A stretch of DNA of 64,000 bases from Bernardetia sp. MNP-M8 (lineage in GTDB: Bacteria; Bacteroidota; Bacteroidia; Cytophagales; Bernardetiaceae): NCBI RefSeq assembly GCF_037126285.1, contig NZ_CP147012.1:4734676-4798675 (forward strand), given 5' to 3'. The notes under the pieces were generated by a model that had not been told where the DNA came from, did not search any database, and worked only from the letters and a program-made list of their open reading frames with translations. The translations under genes were made by a program, and so were the position numbers. Positions 34,156 through 43,216 of this stretch are shown in pieces; the stretch's first letter is position 1; each line of letters begins with the position of its first letter.

Positions 34156-35115
34156 ATGTTCATACAGTATATTTTTTCATCTGCTTTTACCAATAAACCT
34201 ATCTTTGATTTTGATAATTTAGAAACCTTCAATAATCAAATCAATGAATTAAACTTACCCCAAATAATAGTTTGGGCAATTCCTGTGATGCTTTCTTTGG
34301 TCGCTTTAGAATATTATTTAGAGAGAAAAGAAAAAAAAGAACATCAAGACTCACACCTAACTTATAACAATCACACTTTTTGGTCTTCTGTATTGATTGG
34401 TTTGGGCAATTTGATTTCTACAGCACTTGCTAAGGTATTTACTTTTGGTGTAATTCTTTTCTTTTTTAGTATTTCACCTTTTTACGTTGAACCTTCTTGG
34501 TGGTCATTTATTGTTTGTTTTGTAGTTTTAGATTTTTGTAGATATTGGGCGCATCGTGTGGCACATCGTCAGCGTTTTTGGTGGGCTACTCACGTTACGC
34601 ATCACTCTTCAGAAGATTATAACTTCGCTGTTTCGTTTCGTCTTTCTTGGGTTCAACAATTAAAAGTTATCTTTTTTGTGCCTGTTGCTCTCTTAGGTTT
34701 TCATCCTCTTACTTTCTTTATTTGCCATCAAATAGCAGTTTTGAATCAGTTTTGGATTCATACCGAACAGATTCGTAAAATGCCAGCTTGGTTTGAATAT
34801 ATCTTTGTAACACCTTCACATCATAGAGTTCATCACGGAACAAATGAACATTATATAGACAAAAATTATGGTTCTACTTTTATTATTTGGGACAGAATTT
34901 TTGATACTTTTGAACCCGAAGGAGAAAAAGTAAAATACGGAATTACGACACCAATTAACACAAAAAACCCTGTTCGTTTGGTTTTTCATGAATTTGTAGA
35001 TATTGCAAAGGATTTGAAAAAGGTGCGTTCTCCAAAGCAGGTTTTCAAAGTTCTTTTTAGCCCTCCAGGGACTTATGAGCCTAACAAAAAAACTGATAAC
35101 TCGGATACGTTATAA
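34156..35115 (+). CDS. Sterol desaturase/fatty acid hydroxylase family protein
   Basis: A 319-residue integral membrane di-iron oxygenase-type protein. Four to five hydrophobic helices lie in the first 190 residues. The histidine clusters that bind iron are RYWAHRVAHRQRFWW (H-x-x-x-H), THVTHHSSEDYN (H-x-x-H-H), and HHRVHHGTNEHYIDKNYG near residue 221, the H-x-x-H-H box typical of the family. Members hydroxylate or desaturate sterols, carotenoids or fatty acids; the substrate cannot be told here. Only 32 bases separate it from pdxH, so they are probably cotranscribed. Confidence 0.92.
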   Translation: MFIQYIFSSAFTNKPIFDFDNLETFNNQINELNLPQIIVWAIPVMLSLVALEYYLERKEKKEHQDSHLTYNNHTFWSSVLIGLGNLISTALAKVFTFGVILFFFSISPFYVEPSWWSFIVCFVVLDFCRYWAHRVAHRQRFWWATHVTHHSSEDYNFAVSFRLSWVQQLKVIFFVPVALLGFHPLTFFICHQIAVLNQFWIHTEQIRKMPAWFEYIFVTPSHHRVHHGTNEHYIDKNYGSTFIIWDRIFDTFEPEGEKVKYGITTPINTKNPVRLVFHEFVDIAKDLKKVRSPKQVFKVLFSPPGTYEPNKKTDNSDTL

Positions 35116-35147
35116 TTTTATTAAACAACTCTATTGATTACCAATTT

Positions 35148-35807
35148 ATGGATTTAGAAAATCTAAGACAAAACTATACTAAAGCAGAGTTTGATATAAA
35201 AAACGCTTTAGAAAATCCTATTCAGCAGTTTGAAAAATGGTTTCAAGTAGCTTTAGATGCAGAACTTTCAGCAGAAGCTAATGCTATGGTACTTTCTACA
35301 ATAGGAGAAAATAATCGTCCCTCAGCTCGTGTTGTTCTTTTAAAAAGTATTGATGAAGGATTTGTTTTTTACACCAACTATGAAAGTAGAAAAGGAGAGA
35401 ATTTGGAAACGAATCCTTATGCTAGTCTCACTTTTTTTTGGGCAGAGTTAGAAAGACAAGTTCGAATAGAAGGAAGAGTAGAAAAAATTAGCGCAGAAAA
35501 ATCTTCTGAATACTTCAAAAGTCGTCCTATTAAAAGTCAGATTGGGGCTATCGCTTCTCCTCAGAGTCGCATCTTGAATAATAGAGAAGAGTTAGAAACA
35601 TTATTTCATTCTATTGAAAAAAACTATGAAGAGACTAATTTTATAGAAAGACCTAAAAACTGGGGAGGCTATCGATTAGTACCTGATTATGTTGAGTTTT
35701 GGCAAGGAAGAAGCAGCCGTCTGCATGATAGAATTGCTTATCTTTTGAAAGAACATGGAGATCAAAGGTATGGTTCTCTGTGGGAAATTGTTCGTCTTGC
35801 TCCTTAG
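35148..35807 (+). CDS. pdxH: Pyridoxamine 5'-phosphate oxidase
   Basis: A 219-residue FMN enzyme making pyridoxal 5'-phosphate from pyridoxamine or pyridoxine phosphate. Motifs: NAMVLSTIGENNRPSARVVLL near residue 44 and FYTNYESRKGENLETNPYASL (FMN binding) near 74, WAELERQVRIEGRVEK near 99, and the C-terminal substrate motif YVEFWQGRSSRLHDRI near 181. The final residues RLAP match the family end. The length is standard. It ends before a terminator hairpin. Confidence 0.96.
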   Translation: MDLENLRQNYTKAEFDIKNALENPIQQFEKWFQVALDAELSAEANAMVLSTIGENNRPSARVVLLKSIDEGFVFYTNYESRKGENLETNPYASLTFFWAELERQVRIEGRVEKISAEKSSEYFKSRPIKSQIGAIASPQSRILNNREELETLFHSIEKNYEETNFIERPKNWGGYRLVPDYVEFWQGRSSRLHDRIAYLLKEHGDQRYGSLWEIVRLAP

Positions 35808-35816
35808 AAACATATA

Positions 35817-35858
35817 AAACCCTTTCAACATTGGAAAAAATGATTGAAAGGGTTTTAT
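35817..35858 (+). terminator. Terminator after pdxH
   Basis: AAACCCTTTCAA and TTGAAAGGGTTT form a 12-bp stem around a short loop, followed by a TTATTAT stretch on plus. It also faces the convergent minus gene at 35886. Confidence 0.75.
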
Positions 35859-35885
35859 TATCTGACATAACTTAAAGTAAACTAG

Positions 35886-36350
35886 CTAAAATAAGACAGT
35901 TTTTATTTTGGTATAAAGAACCCTTATAATATTAGTTCCTCCAAAAAATATAAAAAAAAGCCACATAAAAATGAGTATATATTCTTTATCGTGGTTAATA
36001 GGAAGGAACATATCTTTATCTGGGCTATAAAGTACCATTACAGAATCTCCAATATCATATGGTACGCCATACTTTCCCCAATGGTACACTTTATCTTGAT
36101 ATTCTATACTACTGATGGTCATCTTATTTCTATATTCTTTGTCTATTAACACTGCCTTTACCTCTATTCCATTTTTTAAAATATATTCATTATCTAAATA
36201 GTCATTAACTGTAAAGAAAGAAAACAACAAACCCATAAAGAGACTGACAATATAACTACTTATAATAATCAAGTCATTCTCTTTGGGAAAAAGAGTGTTT
36301 ATTATACTTTTATACAGGTTTTTCCAATATCGTTTTTTTATAATTTTCAT
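35886..36350 (-). CDS. Two-helix membrane protein, DUF3592-like
   Basis: A 154-residue protein with a basic N-terminus, a first membrane helix (IIISSYIVSLFMGLLFSFF), an extramembrane beta-rich segment of about 70 residues, and a second helix (ILIFMWLFFIFFGGTNIIRV). The middle holds GIEVKAVLIDKEYRNKMTISS and YDIGDSVMVLYSPDKDMFLP, which resembles the DUF3592 arrangement (a strand pair ending in a G-D-x-V-x-V-x-Y-x-P-x-x-P motif). Function is unknown. It follows sucC on the same strand, but a terminator lies between them. Confidence 0.68.
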   Translation of the reverse strand: MKIIKKRYWKNLYKSIINTLFPKENDLIIISSYIVSLFMGLLFSFFTVNDYLDNEYILKNGIEVKAVLIDKEYRNKMTISSIEYQDKVYHWGKYGVPYDIGDSVMVLYSPDKDMFLPINHDKEYILIFMWLFFIFFGGTNIIRVLYTKIKTVLF

Positions 36351-36370
36351 TTGCTTAAACGGTCATCTTA

Positions 36371-36420
36371 AAAAAAAATTCCTTTTACCACTCTAAAAAG
36401 AATAATAAAAGGAATTTTTG
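36371..36420 (-). terminator. Terminator after sucC
   Basis: AAAAATTCCTTTTA and TAAAAGGAATTTTT are complementary 14-base arms around an 18-base loop. The end in T on both strands allows termination of sucC on minus. Confidence 0.8.
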
Positions 36421-36441
36421 CACTAATTAAAAGTCAGCTTA

Positions 36442-37656
36442 TTAGTTAGCTAATACTTCTTTTACTCTATCAGCAGCTTCTTTCAAAACAATTGCTGAAA
36501 TTACATTCAAACCAGATTCTTTAATAATTTTTGCACCTTCTTCTGCATTTGTTCCTTGCAGACGAACAATAATTGGCACATCAATTTTACCAATATTTTT
36601 ATAGGCTTCTACCACTCCGTTTGCAACTCTGTCGCAACGAACAATTCCACCAAAAATATTAATCAAAATTGCTTTTACATTTGGATCTTTCAAGATTATA
36701 CGGAAACCTTTTTCTACTGTTTCAGCAGAAGCTCCACCTCCAACATCTAAGAAGTTAGCAGGCTCACCACCTGCAAGTTTAATCATATCCATTGTAGCCA
36801 TCGCAAGACCAGCACCATTTACCATACAACCAACGTTTCCGTCAAGTTTTACGTAATTTAAGCCGAATTTACTTGCTTCTACTTCTAATGGAGATTCTTC
36901 AGACTCATCTCTAAGTTCTGCCAATTCTTTATGACGATAAAAGGCATTATCATCCAAATTAATTTTTGAATCTACTGCCAAAACTCTGTTGTCAGATGTT
37001 TTGAAAGCAGGATTAATTTCCACTTGAGAAGCATCAATACCAATGTAGGCAGCATACAAAGATTTAATGAACTTAGTCATTTCTTTGAGTGCTTTTCCTT
37101 CTAAGCCCAAAGCAAATGCTACTTTTTGCGCTTGGAAAGATTGCAAACCTAATTTTGGATCAATCCATTCTTTAATAATTTTTTCTGGGTGATGTTCTGC
37201 TACTTCTTCAATATCTACACCACCTTCTTGGCTTGCCATAATCACGTTACAATTTTTGTCTCTGTCTAAAAGAACAGCTACATAAAATTCTTTGATTTCA
37301 GACTCACCTTTGTAATAAACATCTTGTGCTAACAAAACTTTATTTACTTTTTTGCCTTCTTCACCAGTTTGGTGAGTTACAAGTACGTTTCCTAGAAGTT
37401 GTTTTGCTTTTTCAGCAGCATCTTCAGGAGACTTTCCTAGCATTACGCCATTATAATCTGTACCTACAACTTTTCCTTTTCCACGTCCACCTGCGTGAAT
37501 TTGTGCTTTTACAACAATCCAGTCTGTGCCAGTTTGTTCTCTAAGTTGTTTGGAAGCATCAGCAGCTTTTGCAGCAGAATCAATTACGATTCCTTCTTGA
37601 ATTGCAACTCCGTATTTTTTGAGTAGTTCTTTACCTTGATACTCGTGAATGTTCAT
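36442..37656 (-). CDS. sucC: Succinate-CoA ligase, beta subunit
   Basis: A 404-residue ATP-grasp subunit of the TCA-cycle enzyme that interconverts succinyl-CoA and succinate with nucleotide triphosphate formation. It starts MNIHEYQGKELLKKYGVA, has KAQIHAGGRGKGKVV (nucleotide site near residue 50), EINPAFKTSDNRVLAVDSKINLDDNA (metal/ligand Asp near 210), GNVGCMVNGAGLAMATMD near 260, and the C-terminal FGGIVRCDRVANGV near 335. The length is slightly above the usual 390-400. The alpha-subunit gene sucD is not adjacent. It is flanked by terminators, so it is monocistronic. Confidence 0.96.
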   Translation of the reverse strand: MNIHEYQGKELLKKYGVAIQEGIVIDSAAKAADASKQLREQTGTDWIVVKAQIHAGGRGKGKVVGTDYNGVMLGKSPEDAAEKAKQLLGNVLVTHQTGEEGKKVNKVLLAQDVYYKGESEIKEFYVAVLLDRDKNCNVIMASQEGGVDIEEVAEHHPEKIIKEWIDPKLGLQSFQAQKVAFALGLEGKALKEMTKFIKSLYAAYIGIDASQVEINPAFKTSDNRVLAVDSKINLDDNAFYRHKELAELRDESEESPLEVEASKFGLNYVKLDGNVGCMVNGAGLAMATMDMIKLAGGEPANFLDVGGGASAETVEKGFRIILKDPNVKAILINIFGGIVRCDRVANGVVEAYKNIGKIDVPIIVRLQGTNAEEGAKIIKESGLNVISAIVLKEAADRVKEVLAN

Positions 37657-37816
37657 ATAAAAAATGATGGTAAAATGAAAAACTATTTAATTTTGATTAA
37701 AATTACAATGAAAAGAGTAGAATTACAAGCCAATTTAGAATTTAGAAGTCAGAATTGATAAGTAAATCAAAAACTGAGGAAATAGCCTGTCTTATTAACG
37801 TTCGTTTTTAATAAAA

Positions 37817-37856
37817 AATCTTCTCTAGTGTCATAAAGCAATAGAGAAGATTTTTG
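37817..37856 (-). terminator. Terminator after the thioesterase gene
   Basis: AAAATCTTCTCTA and TAGAGAAGATTTT are perfect 12-13 base arms around a 14-base loop in the gap between sucC and the thioesterase gene. On minus the exit strand carries A/T sequence allowing termination. Confidence 0.7.
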
Positions 37857-37890
37857 AAAGATAATTATAATAGAGTTGAATTATCAAAAA

Positions 37891-38307
37891 TTAATTACTT
37901 AACTCTCCTACAAACATTTCTCTTATTTCTTCTGTCGTTGCAATTGCTCGTTGTGTTTTTCCATCAAAAAGAACAAAAGTAACCACAGCATCACAAACTA
38001 CTGTATCTGTATTTTCTAAATAAATAGTTTGTTTGAATGTACTTGTTTTACTTCCTACTTCAGCTAAAGTTTGTAATTTGCTTTTAATGACAATAGTTTG
38101 TCCAACAGAAGCAGGATAACGGTAGTTGATGTTTACATTTACCACCACAAACATAATGTTTTTCTTTTGTAGTGTCTTGAGCGCATCACTTTCTTCAAAA
38201 AATGCCCATCTAGCTTCCTCAAAAAATTCTAAATAACGAGCATTATTAACGTGCTGATATCCATCTAAATGATAACCACGTACTTTTATCTTTATTTCTT
38301 TTGACAT
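37891..38307 (-). CDS. Acyl-CoA thioesterase (4HBT/YbgC-like)
   Basis: A 138-residue hot-dog-fold protein. The YbgC/4-hydroxybenzoyl-CoA thioesterase signature is near the start: YHLDGYQHVNNARYLEFFEEARW (the Asp-x-x-x-H-V-N-N-x-x-Y motif has the catalytic Asp position). INYRYPASVGQTIVIKSKL follows as the long strand-helix-strand of the fold. It hydrolyses an acyl-CoA, substrate unknown, in the cytoplasm. The length is typical. It starts 68 bases after the stop of the lipoprotein gene located upstream. Confidence 0.88.
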   Translation of the reverse strand: MSKEIKIKVRGYHLDGYQHVNNARYLEFFEEARWAFFEESDALKTLQKKNIMFVVVNVNINYRYPASVGQTIVIKSKLQTLAEVGSKTSTFKQTIYLENTDTVVCDAVVTFVLFDGKTQRAIATTEEIREMFVGELSN

Positions 38308-38375
38308 TGCAATTATTTTTTCTGAATAAGTAAAAACTAAATAATTAGTATTTGTGTGTTTGTATAACTGTGAGT

Positions 38376-39131
38376 TTATTGAACTAATTTGAATTTCCTT
38401 TCTATAATAAAAGTACCATCAAGAGTGGTTAGAACAATTGAAAATTTATCTCCTGTAAAGTCTTCAAATTTATATAATTCTTGACTTGTACCTAAACCTA
38501 ACACCATTGTATTATCCTCTTGGTTATATTTCCATACATTAAATCCAGCAGGTTTTTCAGGTGATGTACACACATTACTTTGAAACTTTTGTATCCTTCC
38601 ATCAATATCTTCTTCAGAAGTTACCTCTGAACGACGAATAAAATTATGGTAAAGTTGATTGAAACAGTTAAGATTGGATGGATTTCCATTAATTATATGA
38701 GCTGTTTGTTGCCAACGTTTTTCATATCTTCCTGTTAGCTGTGCTTGTATAGAATTTTTGATTGTAACTGTATTTACATTTTCAATAAGCAAATTAGGTG
38801 TTTTTACAATAGTTGTAGTATACCAATTATTTAAATCCTCTTTTTCAATATTTACATAATAATCAAATATCTTAAAATCTAAAGCAACTTGTACACGTCC
38901 TTCTTTATCTGAATAAAAAGATTTCATTATTGGGTTTTGATCTTTCATCAAATCGTTCTCATTTAAAAAAAAATCCACTTTTGCATTAGGCACAGGCAGA
39001 CCTGCTGTATCAACTACATATAAATCTAAAAGACGGATAGGCTCTTCAATCCCTTCTCTACCTTCACAAGAAGTCAAAACAAGTAAAGATGAAAAAACTA
39101 AAACAAAAAGACTAAAATATTTATTTTTCAT
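38376..39131 (-). CDS. Lipoprotein with N-terminal carboxypeptidase-regulatory-like domain, function unknown
   Basis: A 251-residue lipoprotein. I chose the internal ATG (complement at 39129-39131), because the protein then begins MKNKYFSLFVLVFSSLLVLT followed by the lipobox SC; the longer frame adds ten residues before it. Residues 30-110 look like a beta-sandwich of the CarboxypepD_reg or bacterial Ig type (LYVVDTAGLPVPNAKVDFFL then YSDKEGRVQVALDFKIFDYY). The C-terminal half has RYEKRWQQTAHI and a two-Cys segment (LNCFNQ, QSNVCTSP) that could form a disulfide, followed by beta strands. I recognise no named family. It is the gene upstream of the thioesterase on the same strand. Confidence 0.7.
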   Translation of the reverse strand: MKNKYFSLFVLVFSSLLVLTSCEGREGIEEPIRLLDLYVVDTAGLPVPNAKVDFFLNENDLMKDQNPIMKSFYSDKEGRVQVALDFKIFDYYVNIEKEDLNNWYTTTIVKTPNLLIENVNTVTIKNSIQAQLTGRYEKRWQQTAHIINGNPSNLNCFNQLYHNFIRRSEVTSEEDIDGRIQKFQSNVCTSPEKPAGFNVWKYNQEDNTMVLGLGTSQELYKFEDFTGDKFSIVLTTLDGTFIIERKFKLVQ

Positions 39132-39287
39132 AACTTTGCTTCTATATTTCCTATTAAACATTTTTTTATAATTCTATTTTGATTACAATTAAAGATGCTT
39201 AAAAAGCTCTTAAAAAAATAATTGCACAAAATTAGATAATAATTTATACAATTGCTTATCTAAAACATTGCAAAAGGCATCAAAAAG

Positions 39288-40988
39288 CTAGTTTTGGTCT
39301 TCAAATATATCTTTTTCTATTTTTTTAGGACTTTTTTCTTGATTAGCAAGCTGCCAAGTTGTGTGAAAAATAAGTTTTGTTACTTTTTCTACTCGTTCAA
39401 AATCTATTTTTTCAGCTGTATCACTTGTTTTATGGTAATCTTTATGGTCAGGACTTGTATAAAAAATAACAGGAATGTCATGCTTTGCAAAACTATATTG
39501 GTCAGAGCGATAAAAAAACTCTTCAGGATGTGATTTTGAATTATAACTATAATCTAAATGGAGCTTTGTAAATGTTTTATTTGCTTGCTCATGAGTTTGA
39601 TGCAATACAGGAGATAACCAATCTGAGCCTACAATACTTATATAATCATTAGATGAATAGTTGTTTTTTGGAACATATTCTCTTCCAATCATATCAATAT
39701 TTAAGTTAGCAACACTATTTGAAATAGGAAATAAAGGAGCAATATCAGTGTAATAAGATGAGCCTAACATACCTACTTCTTCAGCAGTAGTTGTCAGAAA
39801 CAAAATACTCCTTCTAGGTGCAAACCCTTCTTCTTTGGCAAGAGCAAACGTTTTTGCTAGTTCCATAAGAGCAGCTACTCCTGAAGCATTATCATCTGCA
39901 CCTGCAAAAAAATTGGTTTTGTCCTTACTTTGTCCCAAATGATCATAATGTGCTGAAATTATTATTATTTCTTCTTTCAAATCTGTTCCTTCTACAAATC
40001 CCACTATATTTTCAGTTTCTAAAGTAACTACATTTTCTTTTTTTACTTGTATAGAAATTGTTGCATAAGGAAGGTTTGAAGGAACATTATTATTTTTAAA
40101 TTGATCTACCAATTCTTCCCATTCTTGTTTTGGATACTCAAACAATTGTGCTGCTGTTTCCATAGAAAGAAAATAAACACCAATACTTTTTTCGGTCTTT
40201 AAAGTATATATTTCTCTATTGAGATACTTATTTTTTTGAAGTCTTTTGGAGTTGGTCTTAAAATTATCCGAATTTGTCAAAACAAAAAAAACAGCTTTTG
40301 CTCCTGACTTTTGCGCTGAGAGCATTTGTTTTTCCATTTTTTCATTCCAATCTTGATTCGAATAAAAAATAGATTCTTTATCATCAGTATCTAATAATAA
40401 AGCTATCCCACGCCCACTAATTTGTTCATTTGGCAAAATAGAATACCCTGTTAAGACAACATTTAACTCATTTTCATTATGTAAATAAGTCAATGGATTA
40501 GCCAAAAAGTCCTCTTGGTTTTGATAAATGCTATTTTTCCCTTGCAGATTTGTTTTTATAGTTACAGTAGAAATTTTGCTTTTTTCTACTTCAAATTCTT
40601 GCAAATAACGTTTGCCCAAATCAGTCATAACAGCTGACTCAAGATTGTTTTTTATAAAAAAGTCTTGAATATATAATCCTGCCATTTTTTGCCCACGTTC
40701 TCCTATTTTACGTCCTTCAAAACTTTCTGACGAAAGTAGTTCAATATGGTTTTTCAGGTTAAGAGCTTCTATTTTATCAGCATAATAGATTTGTGTGCTT
40801 TGTTGCAGTAGAGATAATGTTTCTGAAGTGAGTGTATCTTCTCTAACTTGTCTTTGAGTTTGGGTTATATCATCTTTTGGATATTTTGTTTTATTTTGTT
40901 TTTTAGAAATACAGTTTGTAGAAGAAAATAAAATTAATAGAATAATTAAATTACAGAATAAATTAATTATTGTAGAATAGTTTTTCAT
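39288..40988 (-). CDS. M28 family metallopeptidase lipoprotein
   Basis: A 566-residue precursor with a lipobox-like signal (LFSSTNC, Cys26). The first part carries a PA-like insertion (about residues 150-310). The zinc peptidase domain has all M28 ligands: IIISAHYDHLGQ (His, Asp-spaced), NFFAGADDNASGVAALME (bridging Asp), LTTTAEEVGMLGSSYY (catalytic Glu-Glu), NLNIDMIGR (Asp), and IPVIFYTSPDHKDYHKTSDT (His). It is likely a membrane-anchored periplasmic or surface aminopeptidase. Its C-terminus is Lys/Glu-rich. No co-transcribed partner is evident. Confidence 0.92.
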   Translation of the reverse strand: MKNYSTIINLFCNLIILLILFSSTNCISKKQNKTKYPKDDITQTQRQVREDTLTSETLSLLQQSTQIYYADKIEALNLKNHIELLSSESFEGRKIGERGQKMAGLYIQDFFIKNNLESAVMTDLGKRYLQEFEVEKSKISTVTIKTNLQGKNSIYQNQEDFLANPLTYLHNENELNVVLTGYSILPNEQISGRGIALLLDTDDKESIFYSNQDWNEKMEKQMLSAQKSGAKAVFFVLTNSDNFKTNSKRLQKNKYLNREIYTLKTEKSIGVYFLSMETAAQLFEYPKQEWEELVDQFKNNNVPSNLPYATISIQVKKENVVTLETENIVGFVEGTDLKEEIIIISAHYDHLGQSKDKTNFFAGADDNASGVAALMELAKTFALAKEEGFAPRRSILFLTTTAEEVGMLGSSYYTDIAPLFPISNSVANLNIDMIGREYVPKNNYSSNDYISIVGSDWLSPVLHQTHEQANKTFTKLHLDYSYNSKSHPEEFFYRSDQYSFAKHDIPVIFYTSPDHKDYHKTSDTAEKIDFERVEKVTKLIFHTTWQLANQEKSPKKIEKDIFEDQN

Positions 40989-41208
40989 AAATTATAAAAT
41001 AAAATGCTTTTGTTTTTATACTAGAAAGTAAAATTAAAATATTTTTCCGAAGGAAGGCTAGGAAATCTATTATTTCAGATAGAATGAACAACTAAATAAA
41101 ATACTTTCTGTTTCAAATTTTGACAAGTCGTGTCTATTAGAGTAGATAAAACTTAGTTGCAAGAAGTATCCAAAGTCAGTGTTACAAAATTTTTTTTTTT
41201 CATTGAAG

Positions 41209-41904
41209 TCAGGATTTAATAGCTCTTACCATTTCTCGTTTTGGTGGCGCACCATCTAATTTTTCTACTTTCCAGCTTGCTGTCTTGAGGTCTCTTTTAA
41301 ATTGTCCTTGAGCACAATAAGTAACTAAAATCCCATTTTTACGAGTAAAATCAAATACTTTTTGAAGATTAGATAATTGCCATACTTCGGCTTGTTTGCT
41401 AGGGGCAAAAGCATCATAAAAAGTACAATCAAAGTAATTTTCATCCATCTGATAATTTTCTAATGTAGATTCAACTTTTTGTATTGAAAAATAAGGAGAG
41501 AGTTGATACATTTCTTCCCAATTAACTTGATGTAAGTTACTAAAGATAGCTTTGGTGTCTTCTTGTAAGAAATCTATATAGTTTAATTTTTGAGCAATCT
41601 CTAAAGGGATAGGAAAAGGTTCTAAAGTAATATACTCTACTTTAATTTTGTTTTGCTGAGCAAATTCATACGCCAAAATAGCATTCAACCCTGTACCAAA
41701 GCCAACTTCTAGTATTTTAATTGTATCATAGTTTTGTTGCTTCAAATAATTTAATCCTTTGTCTATAAAAACCCAAAGTGATTCTTGTATTGCGCCATTA
41801 TGAGAATGATAGGTTTCAGAAATATCATGACGAAGAAGTGTATGTGAGCCATCCTTACTTTCTAACAAGGATAGTTCTATTTTTTTGTTTATAGTATTAC
41901 TCAT
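41209..41904 (-). CDS. mnmD: tRNA U34 methyltransferase MnmD (MnmC-N-like)
   Basis: A 231-residue SAM-dependent methyltransferase of the MnmC N-terminal (DUF752) type, which methylates nm5s2U34 of tRNA to mnm5s2U34. Motifs: HSHNGAIQESLWVFIDKGL near residue 32, the SAM loop ILEVGFGTGLNAILAYEF near 63, YITLEPFPIPLE near 90, FYDAFAPSKQAEVW near 164, and ILVTYCAQGQFKRDL near 191. The family signature AP-K-R-E-M is near the C-terminus. It lacks the FAD-dependent MnmC C-domain, as is normal in Bacteroidota. The convention MnmD is used for such stand-alone proteins. Confidence 0.92.
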   Translation of the reverse strand: MSNTINKKIELSLLESKDGSHTLLRHDISETYHSHNGAIQESLWVFIDKGLNYLKQQNYDTIKILEVGFGTGLNAILAYEFAQQNKIKVEYITLEPFPIPLEIAQKLNYIDFLQEDTKAIFSNLHQVNWEEMYQLSPYFSIQKVESTLENYQMDENYFDCTFYDAFAPSKQAEVWQLSNLQKVFDFTRKNGILVTYCAQGQFKRDLKTASWKVEKLDGAPPKREMVRAIKS

Positions 41905-42245
41905 TTTTGTATTCAGGTTTATATTTTTATATTCATGGCTGGTTAACTCATTGGAGATTTACTAAAAAGACAGTTTGAAAGGCATTTTTCTTGTAAAAAC
42001 ATAAAAAGCAACTATTTTTAGCAATTTTTTAGCTAAAATATTTATATATTTCAAAATATTTTGGTATTTTTGATAAATTTAGTTACTTTTATTAGATAAT
42101 GCTAAAAATAAATCATATAAGTGTACTATAGATTTACTAGAAGCATTCAAAAAATAATTAGAACTTGTACCTATATGACTTGTATCTATAAAGGTATCTA
42201 AAAAATTACTAAAATACTGTTATTCAAATAATTATCAATACTCTT
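41905..42245. other. Shared upstream region of mnmD and the S24 repressor gene
   Basis: A 341-base AT-rich region between divergent genes, without a supported coding frame. Weak dyads occur near the repressor start (for example AGTGTACT and the TTGTACCTATATGACTTGTA stretch at about 42166-42185), which could be operators of the repressor itself; I have no other evidence for that. Nothing else is seen. Confidence 0.35.
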
Positions 42246-43028
42246 ATGTTTCTAAGCCAAAACCTACGTTATTTACGTCGTAAATCCAAAAAAAGTCAGC
42301 AAGCATTAGCTAATGAGGCATCTATTTCTCGTGGTGCATATTCTTCTTATGAAGAAGGTAGAGCCGAACCACGCTTACAAACACTACAACGATTAGCACA
42401 AATTTTTGAAGTACAGATAGATAATTTGGTAACCAAAAACTTAGAAGAAGAAAGTCAGGATACGCCAAGCAAGCGACTTGCTCGTTATGTAGCTGCTGAT
42501 TCTCTACGAGTTCTTGCCATTACAGTAGATGAAAACAATAATGAAAATATTGAAATGGTGCCTGAAAAAGCTGCTGCGGGTTATACCAAAGGCTATACAG
42601 ATGTTCAGTATTTGAAGGATTTACCAAAGTATAGACTTCCATTCTTACCAAAAGACAGAACATACAGAGCCTTCGAAATTACAGGAGACTCAATGCTTCC
42701 TTTACAATCAGGAACTATCGTGATTGGTGAATATGTAACTGATTGGCACGAAGTAAAAGACGGACAAGTCTGTGTAGTTGTCCTAAAAAATGAGGGAATT
42801 GTACTCAAAAAAATATTCAATAAAATTGAAGAAAAAGGCACTTTGCTTCTCAAATCAACTAATCCACAATATGACCCTTATGAATTAGAAATTGCAGAAG
42901 TAGGAGAAGTTTGGCGTTTTGTGGCATATATTGGAAAAACTCTTCCTCAGTCTGATTTGGATAGTTTACGTACTGCTGTACAGCGTTTAGAAGACCGTTT
43001 TCAAGAATTTACCGTAACAAATCAGTAA
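42246..43028 (+). CDS. XRE-family repressor with S24 (LexA/CI-like) peptidase domain
   Basis: A 260-residue transcriptional regulator. Residues 5-62 form a helix-turn-helix of the XRE type (LRRKSKKSQQALANEASISRG). A linker with VPEKAAAGYTKGY contains the Ala-Gly bond (Ala111-Gly112) in the place where LexA and phage CI cleave themselves. The S24 domain has the Ser nucleophile in EITGDSMLP (Ser149) and the general-base Lys in GIVLKKIF (Lys188). A coiled C-terminal tail follows. It may respond to DNA damage by self-cleavage. No phage genes are adjacent; similar stand-alone proteins are common in Bacteroidota. A terminator follows. Confidence 0.9.
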   Translation: MFLSQNLRYLRRKSKKSQQALANEASISRGAYSSYEEGRAEPRLQTLQRLAQIFEVQIDNLVTKNLEEESQDTPSKRLARYVAADSLRVLAITVDENNNENIEMVPEKAAAGYTKGYTDVQYLKDLPKYRLPFLPKDRTYRAFEITGDSMLPLQSGTIVIGEYVTDWHEVKDGQVCVVVLKNEGIVLKKIFNKIEEKGTLLLKSTNPQYDPYELEIAEVGEVWRFVAYIGKTLPQSDLDSLRTAVQRLEDRFQEFTVTNQ

Positions 43029-43089
43029 ATACAATAAATAAAAAACTAGAAATTAATCTTATTTTATAAAAATAACAGTAAAAGTAAAA

Positions 43090-43120
43090 AAGTCTAATTC
43101 TTTGAGTTGGGCTTTTTTTA
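43090..43120 (+). terminator. Terminator of the S24 repressor gene
   Basis: AAGTCTAATTC (43090-43100) pairs with GAGTTGGGCTT (43104-43114) over 11 positions, several as G-U pairs, with a three-base loop followed by six T. Confidence 0.75.
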
Positions 43121-43216
43121 TGCCTAAATTTTTCACTGTTATTTTTTTTTGATAACTTGCTTTGCTTAGAATTGAGCTATTACTCTTCCCCTTTATCAAA
43201 AAAAACAACGTAATCT

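Noticed and set aside
43090-43120. Operator of the S24 repressor downstream of its gene
   Set aside because: The G-U rich stem with a T-run is explained as an intrinsic terminator.
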